Positions 1 to 9,385 are shown, counted from the first letter of the stretch. The stretch: 64,000 nucleotides of DNA from Luidia sarsii (GCA_949987565.1 OX465113.1:3719460-3783459), one strand, 5' to 3'. Program-made: numbers and translations. Notes: generated from the letters alone by a model not told the origin.

Positions 1-44
1 CAACTCTCGGGCCTGATTTTCATCAAGGTTACCCAGTAGGTCAC

Positions 45-585
45 CGGTATGACCAACAGGGCCACTAATAGGTGCTTCAAGGCCACCAGTTTGCTCTACA
101 GGGCCACTAAATAAGGCACCAAGGCCACTAATAATGGCACCAAGGCCACCAGTTTTGCCAACAGGGCCACTAATTGGGGCACCAAGGCCACTAATAATGG
201 TACTAAGGCCACCGGTTCTATCAATAGGGCCACTAATTGGAGCACCAAGTCCACTAATAATGGTACTAAGGCCACCAGTTTGATCAATAGGGCCACTAAT
301 TGGAGCACAAAGGCCACTAATGATGGAACCAAGGCCACCAGTTTGATCAACAGGGCCACTAACTGGGGCACCAAGGCCACTAATAATGGTACTAAGGCCA
401 CCAGTTCTATCAATAGGGCCACTAATTGGAGCACCAAGTCCACTAATAATGGTACTAAGGCCACCAGTTTGATCAATAGGGCCACTAATTGGAGCACAAA
501 GGCCACTAATGATGGAACCAAGGCCACCAGTTTGATCAACAGGGCCACTAATTGGGGCACCAAGGCCACTAATAAGAGCACCAAG
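45..585. repeat. 63-bp minisatellite with shorter internal periodicity
   Basis: Repeats built on GGCCACTAATTGGGGCACC and AAGGCCACTAATAATGG blocks. A 63-bp higher-order unit contains three related sub-blocks, each opening with a GGCCAC word. All units are multiples of three, so both strands stay open and give false repetitive reading frames. It lies in the LMBRD2 intron upstream of the first visible exon. Confidence 0.9.
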
Positions 586-626
586 GCCAAAACAGGTTCT
601 ACTAGGATTGAAATGTTAGACCTCTG
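584..626 (+). mobile_element. Degenerate Penelope-like tail
   Basis: TTCTACTAGGATTGAAATGT followed by AGACCTCT resembles the consensus tail CCTGCTAGGATCGAAACGTC with several substitutions. It directly abuts the minisatellite. Confidence 0.45.
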
Positions 627-767
627 AAGGTTAGAGGGATCCTAAGAAACCAAACTACAAATTCTGATGCATTCACTTTTCAGGTAAGTTGAAAATTTGT
701 GATGACACCTACATGTAAGTCATCTCTTTCGATACTCCCTGTAGGGCTCGTAAAGAGCCGGTAACTC

Positions 768-833
768 AACGTATCAGGCAGTGTGTACTGTTCCCATTGT
801 CAGGAGACATGGATGTCTTGATCATCTCCACAA
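768..833 (-). mobile_element. Degenerate copy of the GAGTTACC hammerhead-like family
   Basis: On the minus strand GTCTCCTGACAATGGGAAC leads through a decayed stem to ACGTTGAGTTACC, matching the better copies at 2184-2230 and 14347-14387. It ends 52 bases before an LMBRD2 exon. Confidence 0.5.
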
Positions 834-885
834 TCACTCCTTCTCTCCTCTCTCTCTCTTTCTGTCCTCGTGTTGCCCCGGCCAG

Positions 886-1135
886 GAAGTTCAAGCACTC
901 CTTTGATCCCAGCTACTCCTTCCTGGCTGGCTACGTCTGCTCCCCCACGGTGGAGTGGTACTGGTATGTCTGGCTGATGCCTTCCATGCTGAAGGTCCTC
1001 GCCGTCCTGCTGCTCCTCTTCTCCCTGGTCGTGGTCTGGTCGGAGGTCACCTTCTTCAGCATCCAGCCGGAGCTGTCCCTGTTTGCCATCGTCATCAATG
1101 CCGCTGTCAGGGACCACAACTACCTGTGCATCGAG
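886..1135 (+). CDS. LMBRD2: LMBRD2 exon (first in window)
   Basis: A long pyrimidine tract ending CCGGCCAG at 885 precedes the exon, which opens with the last base of a split codon. It encodes 83 residues including [14 protein letters not shown] and a membrane helix ([14 protein letters not shown]), ending at LCIE. The donor GTGGGC follows at 1136, phase 0. Earlier exons are not in the window. Confidence 0.92.
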
Positions 1136-4100
1136 GTGGGCATGACAGGGAGGTTTTTTTTTTTTTTTTTACCAGCAGTTTTCAAACCTTATAGATTTTC
1201 TGAAAAAAAAATTGCAAAAAAAACATTCATTTGGAGCATGGGTTGAAACCGAGACCTCTACTTTTGCGTACCTGCGCTCTTACCATTCCAGCTGTTCCAG
1301 TCCTTAGATGGTAGCTTCCCAGATAGTCTGCTGTAGCCGGGTTTACGGCAATGGGTTGTTTGCATCTGAATGATCCCTGGTGATGTACGGCAGTGAATGG
1401 TTGAATTGCTTCTGACTGGGTGTCCCCACCCCAGCAAACTGTGGCTTTACTGTGGATGATTGAGGGATAGTGCACTGCCACAGGAGACATTGTGTTGGCA
1501 TGCCACCCAGCCCAACGGTCATCAGTCAGGCAGTGGAATTCCACCCACATTCTTCGCCGCAATCTGTACGCTCGGTTGGGGCCGACCAACTCGAAGATTT
1601 CACTGCCTGGAGTTGAGGCTAGTCTGCGGTCAGGGACTGTCAGTATCAATACACGCACACACACAACCCGCACTTCGCTCCATTGACGATGCACAATGGG
1701 CCCTTAATTTTTCAAACGGATGATCTCTTGACGAAAGAGACACCGATGTCCAATTAGTGCCAGGTTTTGCTCACTTGTATACATACATGTAGTATACCCT
1801 TACTGATTTATTTCACAGATATAATTATGTTCCTGATTGTTTTTGCGAGTTTTGAAAATTATGCATAGTTAAAAAAAAACCTGTATGGCGGTCATGGGCA
1901 CTGGAACAATGCCCGGTGTGAAGTGGTTAAGGCCAACCAGTTGGGAAAAGTGAATCGGCTTTTGTAGCAATAGCCATTTCACCAGATGGAAGCTTTCACA
2001 CCAGCAACTACTTCATCAGATTTCACCTGAAGAAGGAGTTGCCACTACAACAGCTTGCACACCTGTCCCGCGTTGTAAGTTTGGAGGTGCTTTCCATCAG
2101 TTTCAATATAAAGGAAGGTTTGCGGTGACACCATGTATCAGGTCTCTTAAAGGAAGAGGTGTGGTTCTGAAAAGAACATGAGTGGTAACTCGACGTTTCG
2201 ACCAGTATGCTCTGGCCGTCATCAGGAGACGGTTTGTCAGTTTGTTATTAATTCCTGGAAGTTCTTCACCCTCTGCCAGCTCCTGTCTTGCATCATCATT
2301 GCCTATCTGTGCTGGTGTGCCTACTACACAGTCTTCAAGGTGCGGGTCTTCAACTACTACTACCTAGCCCCCCACCACCACACTGACGAGAACAGTCTGC
2401 TCTTCTGCGGCATGTGAGTAACTTTACTTAATGCTCAGATTGCGGTAAAGAATGTGGGGGGAATTCCACTGCCTGACCAACGACCGTTGGGCTGTGTGGC
2501 ATGCCAATACAATGTCCCCCGCGTGCTTTCAGCGGCAGCGCGGTATCCCTCGATCCTCCACAGTAAAAGTCCCACAATTGCACAATTACTGCTGCTAATC
2601 TTGCTATTCATGTGGCAACTTGTGTCAAAAAGGCTCTTTGTACTGATTCGTATTGCTTTGTTCTAAGCTGAAAAGAGTCTTTGTTTAGAATGTGGACAAT
2701 AGTGGTGCCCGGATTCGGAGGGCTCCGTCCCATAGTCAAGCCAACGGAGCTCCGGAATTCGGAGGTCCCAGCGCAAAGTGGTGAAAGAACTTTGAGGAAG
2801 GTCCTACTAGGTTGAAAACGTTGGGCCCTTTTCATTTTTGAGATTTTCATTTTGGTTACGAAGTCAGTCAGTGGTGTGCAACATGTTTGTATTACTGAAA
2901 TTGTTGACAGAGGTTTTTGGGGTATGTTTGATGAAAAAAGGAAATCAAGGAATGCCTTTGGGAAAAGTTTCAGTGGTATTTTTGAAGGTTTGATTTAAAA
3001 CCGGGAAATTTGATGAAACCAGCGATCATTTCTATTTAACTGTTCTGGATGGCCCTCTCCTACGGGGTGGATAGCTCAGGTGGTAGAGCTCCTGTGTGGT
3101 ATACCAGAGGCCTGGGTACAGTCAGAATTTCCTTGCTGTTTTTTTCCCAAATTGCTTTCGAAATGAAATCAGAACTTCTATTTTTTTCAATTCTTGCGAC
3201 AGGATGCTGTGCAGACTGACGCCCTCTCTCTGTCTCAACTTCTTGGGCCTGATTCATCTGGACGGTCACGTCACGGGCAAGGAAGATATGATCGAGACAT
3301 CTTACACCTCGGTGAGTCGGTCGGGGCCTCGAGACGACCAGAGTGCCCAGGGCCTAATTTCAAAGAGCCGCTTTAAAGCCCCTACACAACATTAGTCGAG
3401 GTCAAAGAATAGCATCCATACCTTGTCTGATCTAACGTATGCATGGAATAGCACGCCTGTAGCTCAATCCGCCAACCGAGTCTCGAGAAAATCGTGAACT
3501 ACCCACATGACCTATGGCTCTATCATGTGCACTACCTCAAAGATCATACACTGTACCTCATCTCTTGTAGAGTTTGTAATGTTCAGACCAAAAACAACCT
3601 AAAAAAATGTATCTATGGCCATAGGTCGACTGTCAAAACCGGTAAAATGGACACCCCTGTTGGGTATCACTTCAATCTCCCTGATCATTCGATATCAGAT
3701 ATGAGTGTACTGGGCATAGAATCCCTTGGTCACCTTAGTAATGCTGTCCGTCTTAGCCGTGAGAAAATGTGGATGAAGCGTCTTCGGACTAATTCAACCA
3801 CATGGTCTCAACATCCAGACGGGTAATGACTAACACCATGCAGCTTTCTGATAATCGTTCTTTTGTGTTCACTCCTCCACACCTCTCTCTTTGATCTTTC
3901 CCGCTCTCCTCTACTAATCCCTACCCTACTCCTTGCCCTTCCCTTTGATCTCTCCCTACCAGCTTTACTCTTTTGTATCTCATCTGTGTCCTATTCACTC
4001 TCTTCCCCCTTCCTTCATGTACATGTATCTGTGTTGTCCTTGTCACTCTGCCTTTGAGAAAGGTCCTGCTAGGATCGAAACGTCAGGCCCACTAAATTTT

Positions 4101-7100
4101 AGGATAAGTTTGGAGTAATTTCCAATGAGCAAATTCTGTAGATTCTTCCAGCGCCAGTCATGGACAACAGGGAGAGATACCATTTTGCAGAAGTTATTCC
4201 AGAAGTGTTCTAGTTGCAGTAGTAGTGTTGCCATTGACTAAGGCAATTTTGTGGAAGCACAAGCCTTTTGATTGTTATTTTGTGATCTTTTGAGAAAAGT
4301 CACAGCATTCATAGTTATATTTCCGATAAATATGTTCTTGTGCCATTAATTAGGCCTACATGGAATTAATTTTAAGTGAACAGTACAGTTTGTGTAGAAC
4401 AGGTACCAATAGGCAATTTTGACATCATGCTCATGCAGTAATGCCACATAACTGTATGTGTAGCCTACATTACTCATTCCAGTATGTACATGTACTAAAT
4501 TTTGAGATTTGTACTTGTTTCCGTGGAACAGATCATGGGTCGTCACATTGATGTACTGCCCTTTATGGAGGCCGGGTTTTACATCTACTATCCTATCACA
4601 GTGGTGCTGCTCTGCATCGCTACCTACTTCCACCTGGGCAGTCGCTGCCTCTCCTTCCTGGGCTTCCAGCAGTTTGTCGGCGACGAGGACATGACCTCTG
4701 ACCTGAAGAGCGAGGGCCTGCAGCTGGTCAAGAGAGGTGAGAGGCGAGGTGTCACCTGGAACGTTGTCGAGTCCGAAGTGGCGGCCTTAAAGCAAGGATT
4801 CTCACATGCTTCAGCAAGTTTGGGTGTTTAATCACATCGCACTGGGCTACTTTTCACTTCCCATTTCCACCACACGGGCGTTTTTTTTAAATAATGCACC
4901 ATTTTCAAAACTCGCTATTAATGCCCCCTACACAACATTGATAAGATCGAAAAACAGAAATGTTCACAGATTTATATGAAACTTATACAGTTTGATGACA
5001 GTTATAGTAGAAACTTGCACTGAAAAATTTCTGCCTAAAATGTTGTATTTTGGGAAAAAAGAGTAAAAAGAAGTAGTCTCACCGAGATCTAAACTATTTT
5101 TTGGAACAGTACGGCGTTGAATGCTGCATTTTCGCAAAACATATGAAGCGGTTTTCAGGATTTTCTCGAGACTCGGTTGGCAGATTGAGCTGACATTTTC
5201 ACAGGTGTGCTATTTCATGCATATGTTGGATCAGACAACGTATGGATGCTATTCTTTGACCTCGACCAATGTTGTGTAGGGGCTTTAAATCAGGAAGCAT
5301 GAGGCAAAATGTTTGCATTATTCTTCCTCATTCATCTTTCTCTTTGAGAAAGGTCCTGCTAGGATTGAAAGGTCCTGCTAGGATCGAAACGTCAGGCCCT
5401 CTAACTTTTGAGATTCATGTATTGCAGGTCATTTTAGTCCATGAGGAGTTTGCTACAGTTTTGGTATTGACCTCGTCCAATGTTGTGTAGGGGCTTTAAG
5501 CAGTCTGCAACAATAAATACCTAGGTGAAATAAATCAATAAGAGTACACTATAGCCGGTCTTCCACTGGACTTACACACTAAAACATGAGAAATTTAACC
5601 AAGACAGAGGTAACCAAGCTGGCAATATGGTCTGACCTTGGAGGTTATATATTGATAACCATGTACATGTGTATTAAGTCTAACTGATGAATGATACCAA
5701 CTTAAGGATAGTATCTGATGCTTGCTACGAAAGCTTATGAACTCTTATGAAGTAGTTGCAGCTAATGAAGTAGCTATTGCTGTGAAAGCTCACACCCTAT
5801 TCCCAATTGGTTAGCCTTTAAATTCTATCCTCAAGTTGTCATTGTTCAATCCTGGGCTGGATTTCACTTAGCTTTATGATGCATCGTAACTCACTTTACG
5901 ATGGATGACCCATTGTTGTGATAGGCCGTATGGTTTCTGCGCATCGCTCATCGTCTTGCGAGTGATCGTAAGTTGCAGTGAGTTGCGACCGCTGTTTAGT
6001 CAAGGAAGAGTTACCGTGCTGTCGACCAGACTGCCAACACTTGAGGAGCCCCCCATTTCACATGTGTACGTTGGTCTGTGGGCTTGCTTTGCAGAGAGGA
6101 GAAACAGGCAGAGACAGATTGATGGCGACGCCCGGCGGAAGAACTTCCGCGAGCAGTTTCAGTCGCGGGAAAACGGCTCCGGCCCCGTCGCGGGCAGCCG
6201 CTTCGGCGCCAACAGGACCCGTAGCAGCGACAGCGACACCAGCAGACATAGCAGCGGCTCCTTCACGACCAAAGGTGGGGTGTGATGTCTCGGGTTCACT
6301 TTCCAATTGTTCCGCCGCTGCCCCGACGGCCGGAAATTGTCGGGGGGCCCAGGTGGAGGCCGTCCTAAAGTCAACCTGGGAGTGTCAGTCCCACTGTCAG
6401 TGCTGCAATCTTCTTCAATGAGGGTTTGCCCCGCTGATTTGATTCACCATAATGCTAATCTTCAAATTCTAGGTTTGCAGGGTTTCAATGAGAGGCTTTC
6501 TCGGAGGCTTTCTCTGCCTACTAGGATCAGAACTTCAGACTCCCTGCATTTTAGAAAATGTGACCCGGCACAGCGACATGAGGAATATCCCACCAAAACA
6601 CTTTTCAAGTAAACTGAAGTCAGAATATCTTCCCAATTCGATAAAAAATAAATTTTTGGTTTTTTTCTGTATTTTCGGAAAGTTAATGTATTGGAGGAGA
6701 TTATGTCCAAAGGATTTTTCCGAAATCTGTCTCTAAATGTTGAAAAAACGAGGATTTCGGGGGACTGTTTTCATGAAAAATATGGAAAGTTTATGCCTTT
6801 TTGAATGGCCGCTTTCGAGGAGTTAGAATGGTGCTGCTATATTGTGTCTGGTACCAAATGAACGAGTGAAGTCCCCTTGTACTATTTACAACAAAGTTCA
6901 CACGGAAATATTTTTGATATCATTTGAAAGCTAATGGTATACTCTTTCACATCATTAGAAAATCTAAAAATCTCAAAAGTGGGGGTTATTCCTCATTAGG
7001 CTGTGCCGGGTCACAAATGCTTTTGCTTATTGCACAACAGCTCTGTGACCTTAGCCCCTTGTGTTGCAGTACAGTTACGCGACCCATTAGTTTTTCTCCC

Positions 7101-7370
7101 TTACCTCCCCTTTCCTTCTGTGCAGCCAAGTACAGCCGGAAGGAACCGGAGGACTCGAGGGTGGAGCTCCTGCGAGACAGCGAGCCCATAGACTACACGG
7201 AGGACAGCGCGGCCGAGTTCACGGACAGTTTGCCCAGCTACACGGGCCGGCGTACCAGCGGCACCCGCAGCGCAGGGGGGTCGACTGGCTTCACCTCTGG
7301 GCCAGGGCCGGGACGCGGCGTGGCCACGGGGAACGCCCGCGGATCCAAGGGCATATTTGATGATGTTTAG
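886..7370 (+). CDS. LMBRD2: LMBRD2, 3' part of gene (six last coding exons)
   Basis: Joined exons 886-1135, 2280-2413, 3203-3311, 4532-4736, 6095-6274 and 7126-7370 encode 373 residues and a TAG stop. All introns are GT/AG and the frame stays open across every join. The product matches the C-terminal half of LMBR1 domain-containing protein 2, a multi-pass membrane protein; the human protein is linked to beta-adrenergic receptor signalling (family knowledge). Seen: a hydrophobic segment near residues 32-55 of the fragment, another at 84-105, the motif [13 protein letters not shown] near 134, a membrane segment near 175-198, then [15 protein letters not shown], a basic charged stretch, a Ser/Gly/Arg-rich tail and the family-type C-terminus IFDDV. 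The N-terminal half lies upstream of the window. No frameshift or premature stop is seen. I am sure of the family and fairly sure of the exon ends. Confidence 0.95.
1236..1310 (-). repeat. tRNA-like SINE head (putative)
   Basis: On the minus strand AGCTGGAATGGTAAGAGC resembles a tRNA A box and GGTCTCGGTTTCAACCC resembles a B box, about 35 bases apart. No complete cloverleaf is apparent, so a tRNA-derived SINE is more likely than a tRNA gene. Confidence 0.45.
1385..1560 (+). repeat. Dispersed repeat, partly duplicated at 2450-2585 in reverse
   Basis: The part from about 1440 to 1555 (TGGATGATTGAGGGATA, GTTGGCATGCCACCCAGCCC, GGCAGTGGAATTCCACCCAC) recurs in reverse orientation at 2450-2585. The segment TTGCTTCTGACTGGGTGTCC recurs at about 33470 and 47893. 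It is intronic and non-coding. Confidence 0.75.
2107..2230 (-). mobile_element. Short hammerhead-like Penelope-family element in intron
   Basis: Minus-strand copy of the roughly 120-bp unit seen intact at 14347-14467. It has CTCCTGATGACGGCCAG, loop AGCATA, CTGGTCGAAACGTCGAG, then CCGCAAACCTTCCT. The hammerhead-like core is at 2184-2230. It lies 49 bases upstream of an LMBRD2 exon and antisense to the gene. Confidence 0.75.
2280..2413 (+). CDS. LMBRD2: LMBRD2 exon
   Basis: The acceptor CTCTGCCAG ends at 2279 and the donor GTGAGTAA starts at 2414. It encodes a membrane helix ([16 protein letters not shown]) followed by the conserved [16 protein letters not shown]. Human LMBRD2 has the same length between the preceding LYIE-type end and TVF. 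The last Met codon is split AT|G across the intron. Confidence 0.93.
2450..2585 (-). repeat. Inverted partner of the 1440-1555 repeat
   Basis: The reverse complement contains GCATGCCACACAGCCCAACG and GGCAGTGGAATTCC, matching the repeat in the preceding intron. The two copies could pair in the unspliced transcript across the exon at 2280-2413. Confidence 0.75.
2790..2893 (+). mobile_element. Penelope-like tail
   Basis: TTTGAGGAAGGTCCTACTAG, GAAAACGTTGGGCCC, then GAGATTTTCATTTTGGTTAC and GTGCAACATGTTTGTAT follow the order of the family consensus seen at 41306-41400. Confidence 0.7.
3063..3120 (+). repeat. tRNA-like SINE head (putative)
   Basis: GATAGCTCAGGTGGTAGAGC is a good A box. The expected B box region (CCTGGGTACAGTC) is degenerate. 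It is intronic and probably a SINE head or tRNA pseudogene. A related A box is at about 28820. Confidence 0.5.
3203..3311 (+). CDS. LMBRD2: LMBRD2 exon
   Basis: The acceptor GCGACAG ends at 3202 and the donor GTGAGTCG starts at 3312. It encodes the highly conserved [19 protein letters not shown] segment and ends at YTS in phase 0, at the same place as the human protein. Confidence 0.93.
3373..3498 (-). mobile_element. Truncated TTAA-type MITE
   Basis: It begins TTAAAGCCCCTACACAACAT and runs through GAGTCTCGAGAAAATCGTGA, matching about one third of the full element (compare 29673-30054). It stops abruptly where Penelope-like coding sequence begins. Confidence 0.8.
3499..3840 (+). pseudogene. 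Penelope-like element, GIY-YIG endonuclease domain remnant
   Basis: The translated stretch contains [16 protein letters not shown], then [34 protein letters not shown] and [13 protein letters not shown]. This is the pattern of the GIY-YIG endonuclease domain at the C-terminus of Penelope-like retroelement proteins (YLI core, HRS, HF/H, WI/WM-LRT). The domain normally nicks target DNA for retrotransposition. The reading frame is broken by a 1-base shift near 3790, after which the family's PHGLN-type ending lies in another frame. No reverse transcriptase is present, so the copy is 5' truncated. It sits in an LMBRD2 intron in the sense direction. I am confident of the family but not of the clade. 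Confidence 0.85.
3841..4110 (+). mobile_element. Penelope-like 3' tail with hammerhead-like motif
   Basis: A CT-rich stretch follows the GIY-YIG remnant, then CCTTTGAGAAAGGTCCTGCT, AGGATCGAAACGTCAGGCCC and ACTAAATTTTAGGATAAG. This links the motif found throughout the window to a Penelope-like element. GGTCC and GGATC can pair as a stem before GAAACGTC. Confidence 0.8.
4532..4736 (+). CDS. LMBRD2: LMBRD2 exon
   Basis: The acceptor GTGGAACAG ends at 4531 and the donor GTGAGAGG starts at 4737. It encodes IMGRHIDV, a membrane segment ([19 protein letters not shown]) and the cytosolic [15 protein letters not shown]. It leaves one base of a Glu codon for the next exon. Confidence 0.93.
4918..5288 (+). 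mobile_element. Full-length TTAA-type MITE (copy 1)
   Basis: About 371 bp, bounded by TTAA on both sides. The left end (TTAATGCCCCCTACACAACA) and right end (ATGTTGTGTAGGGGCTTTAA) are inverted repeats. Internal landmarks are GAGATCTAAACTATTTTT, GGCGTTGAATGCTGCATTTT and CTCGAGACTCGGTTGGC. It has no coding capacity. TTAA targets suggest piggyBac-type mobilisation (inference). Confidence 0.85.
5341..5460 (+). mobile_element. Penelope-like tail with partial duplication
   Basis: GGTCCTGCTAGGATTGAAA is immediately followed by GGTCCTGCTAGGATCGAAAC, then GTCAGGCCCTCTAACTTTTG. The segment GGTCCTGCTAGGAT is duplicated in tandem. Confidence 0.75.
5464..5499 (+). mobile_element. Terminal fragment of TTAA-type MITE
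   Basis: TTGACCTCGTCCAATGTTGT followed by GTAGGGGCTTTAA is the right end of the MITE family without the rest of the element. Confidence 0.7.
6095..6274 (+). CDS. LMBRD2: LMBRD2 exon (basic cytosolic region)
   Basis: The acceptor GCTTTGCAG ends at 6094 and the donor GTGGGGTG starts at 6275. It encodes [20 protein letters not shown] and a Ser/Arg/Gly-rich stretch. The basic NRQRQ run aligns with KRQRQ of vertebrate LMBRD2. The exon is GC-rich compared with its introns, as the other exons are. Confidence 0.9.
6508..6557 (+). mobile_element. Degenerate Penelope-like tail
   Basis: GCCTACTAGGATCAGAACTT followed by CAGACTCCCTGCATTTTAG parallels CCTGCTAGGATCGAAACGTC and the ACTAAATTTTAG tail. The TIR element at 6559 begins one base later. 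Confidence 0.5.
6559..7015. mobile_element. 457-bp terminal-inverted-repeat element (MITE-like)
   Basis: The left end TGTGACCCGGCACAGC and right end GCTGTGCCGGGTCACA are exact 16-bp inverted repeats. Similarity continues inward (ATGAGGAATATCCC against GGGGTTATTCCTCAT). The interior is AT-rich without coding capacity. It lies in the last LMBRD2 intron. No unambiguous target duplication is visible. Confidence 0.8.
7126..7370 (+). CDS. LMBRD2: LMBRD2 terminal coding exon
   Basis: A pyrimidine-rich tract and CTGTGCAG end at 7125. The exon encodes [20 protein letters not shown], an acidic stretch, a Gly/Ser/Thr-rich tail and the terminal IFDDV, closely matching the vertebrate IFNDV ending. TAG is at 7368-7370. 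Confidence 0.92.
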
Positions 7371-8300
7371 TGACTCTAGACCAAACCACTGCGGGGGGGC
7401 GGGGGGGGGGGGTTAGGTTTCTTTGGGGGAAGGGGATCGTCGGTGGTGAATAGGGTCGTTCCCTACCCGCAACCCTGCAACCTGCAACCCTATTGCACGG
7501 CCAAGGTACCAGACCTTGGCCGTGCAACAGGGTTGCAGCACACTTATTCAATCCAAGATGGCTTCGCCGCGCTGATTATCGTGAAGTGTGGACCCACAAC
7601 TTTTCTTTCATCAGGGTCCTTTGGAGTCTAATTATCTGATATATTGTAGAATAAGTGAAGCTTAGGACAACGTGTGGGTTCAATGTTCAATTTTGTGTGT
7701 AATTTGGAACGCATGAGGCTTTGAATGTGGCCCTATTCGGCTGCAGAAGTGGAGTGATGCAACCCAAATCCTTGCAGAAATTCAGCTTGGATGACTTCAT
7801 GTACACATTTGAGGGTGTTTTTTTTTCTGGGGGTAATTAGCAGAAAATCCAATCGGCTAACAACACCAAAATTGAATAAAAAATGAGAGGTGATGGTCCA
7901 ATATATAATTTGGTATTTAGACCCGGAAAATATTTGAGTGTGGAATTTTTTTCACCCCAAAATTAAGGGTTTTTGTACTGTATTCTATGGGAGCTTGAAT
8001 GTTCTGCACCCATACGTGTCAGAATAGTGCCCTCACTTGACAGAAACTAACCAATTGATCAGTATTAAAGTATAGAAGATGAATGTGATTGAGATAGAGA
8101 TTCTTTAAAAAAAAAAAGAAGATTTATTTTGAGGTCATCAGTCCAGTAGTATTTATTGAGAGAACTGATTTTAGTCTTGCATAGTTTCGCAGGATGCTGT
8201 TGGAATTAATTTGTAAAGCGATTTTTTTTTTTGACAATTTCTGTGTCAGATCTGTGTATATACATTGGTTCAGTATAAAAAGTGTAAGGTCTAAATTATA
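7371..8300 (+). other. LMBRD2 3' untranslated region (end uncertain)
   Basis: Non-coding sequence after the LMBRD2 stop, opening with a G homopolymer near 7385-7412 and a strong hairpin at 7483-7537. A canonical AATAAA is at 7875-7880, but no clear downstream GU-rich element decides the cleavage site, so the 3' end is a guess. Confidence 0.45.
7483..7537 (+). other. 25-bp hairpin in LMBRD2 3' UTR
   Basis: Left arm 7483-7507 and right arm 7513-7537 are reverse complements at 24 of 25 positions, with the 5-base loop ACCAG. The stem contains TTGCACGGCCAAGGT. It begins 113 bases after the LMBRD2 stop, so it should be in the mature mRNA. It may be a structural UTR element or a remnant of an inverted repeat. 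Confidence 0.7.
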
Positions 8301-8509
8301 TTTGATTTTTCAGTGTGTTATGGGACAGGGTCATTTAAAGTTGTAATCGCTACAAACCAGAGAAAGTAAATCAGGGGCAAGTGATATGACATAATAGATA
8401 CTCTGGTGGAGTATATTATGATGTCTTGTCGCAAAGAATTTAATTCAATGATGGTTTGCCCCAACTGACATGTAAATTGATATTTGATAGATATATGGTT
8501 GACTGCAGC

Positions 8510-8690
8510 ACCCACCGCCATTCTACTTCGAATGCATGACCTCGACCACTTCGGTGAGCAAGTGGTTACTTTTAGAAACGTGGTTGTGGGTTTGAATCCT
8601 ACCTGAGCTGCCTGTGCTTTGGACAGGCGTTTGGGCAAAGCACTGAGCATGCAGTGCAGACTACAGGTCGGGTAGAGCTAACGCTCATTG
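8510..8690 (+). repeat. SINE-like repeat with B-box-like site
   Basis: GTGGTTGTGGGTTTGAATCC at 8580-8599 fits a tRNA B box. It is followed by CTGCCTGTGCTTTGGACAGG and TTTGGGCAAAGCACTG, which looks like a SINE body. No full tRNA fold was found. Confidence 0.4.
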
Positions 8691-9109
8691 AATTTATTGT
8701 TGAGAATGAAAAGAATATCATTCCGGACTTTCAGTAATGGGGGATCTTGATGAGTATCGCCAAAGACGGTCAAGTGTGCCAGTAACCCTCTCAGCTCTTA
8801 TTATTTACATTCCAAGCAACCTGTCTGGCACAGTTCACCCACTACAAGAGCTCACGGGACCAGGGACCTTATAAGAGAAATTGCGATCCACGCAAATTCA
8901 CTGAGATCCTTTCAGACCTCAGTCAAACCCTAAAAGTGGTGCTTTTTTCCCGAAGATAAAAAAAGACCTCATAGATTTCATGCACAATCTGTACTCGCTT
9001 GAAGCTGGGTCAGGTATATCTACGGAGCACTATGAATATATGCATTATGTTTGCACTGAGAAGCTCTTCCAAGCATTCCAAATACATGTACTTGTGGTAT
9101 TCAAATTCT

Positions 9110-9385
9110 ATCATAAAGTTATCCTATGTTTATCCTAGTGTTGTCAATGCTTTTCTATTAATACCCTTAAAATGGTACTCCTTGCACAATTCCCAAAGCT
9201 ATCCTATCCAGTGCTCTGACTTAAAACTGTCCTGACATTATCCTTATAATGGTCCCCTGCAACCTTTGCATGCTATCCTAAGACTATCCCTAAAACCATC
9301 GGAATACTATCTTAATGCTATCCCAAAAGATGGCCTTAAACTATCCCGATGTTGTCCAAAGACTATCCTATCCTATCTTTGAGAC
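9110..9385 (+). repeat. Degenerate CTATCC-type tandem repeat
   Basis: Words such as CTATCCTA, ACTATCCC and TTATCCT recur about every 10-12 bases, much diverged. No coding potential. Confidence 0.6.

Noticed and set aside
96..627. Repetitive open frames on both strands
   Set aside because: The 63-bp minisatellite explains them.
797..1246. Reading through the 886 exon as one 149-codon gene
   Set aside because: The frame extends upstream of a clear acceptor and downstream of the donor; family similarity stops at both splice sites.
3063..3120. Functional tRNA gene
   Set aside because: The A box is good but the B box and acceptor stem are not; better as a SINE head or pseudogene.
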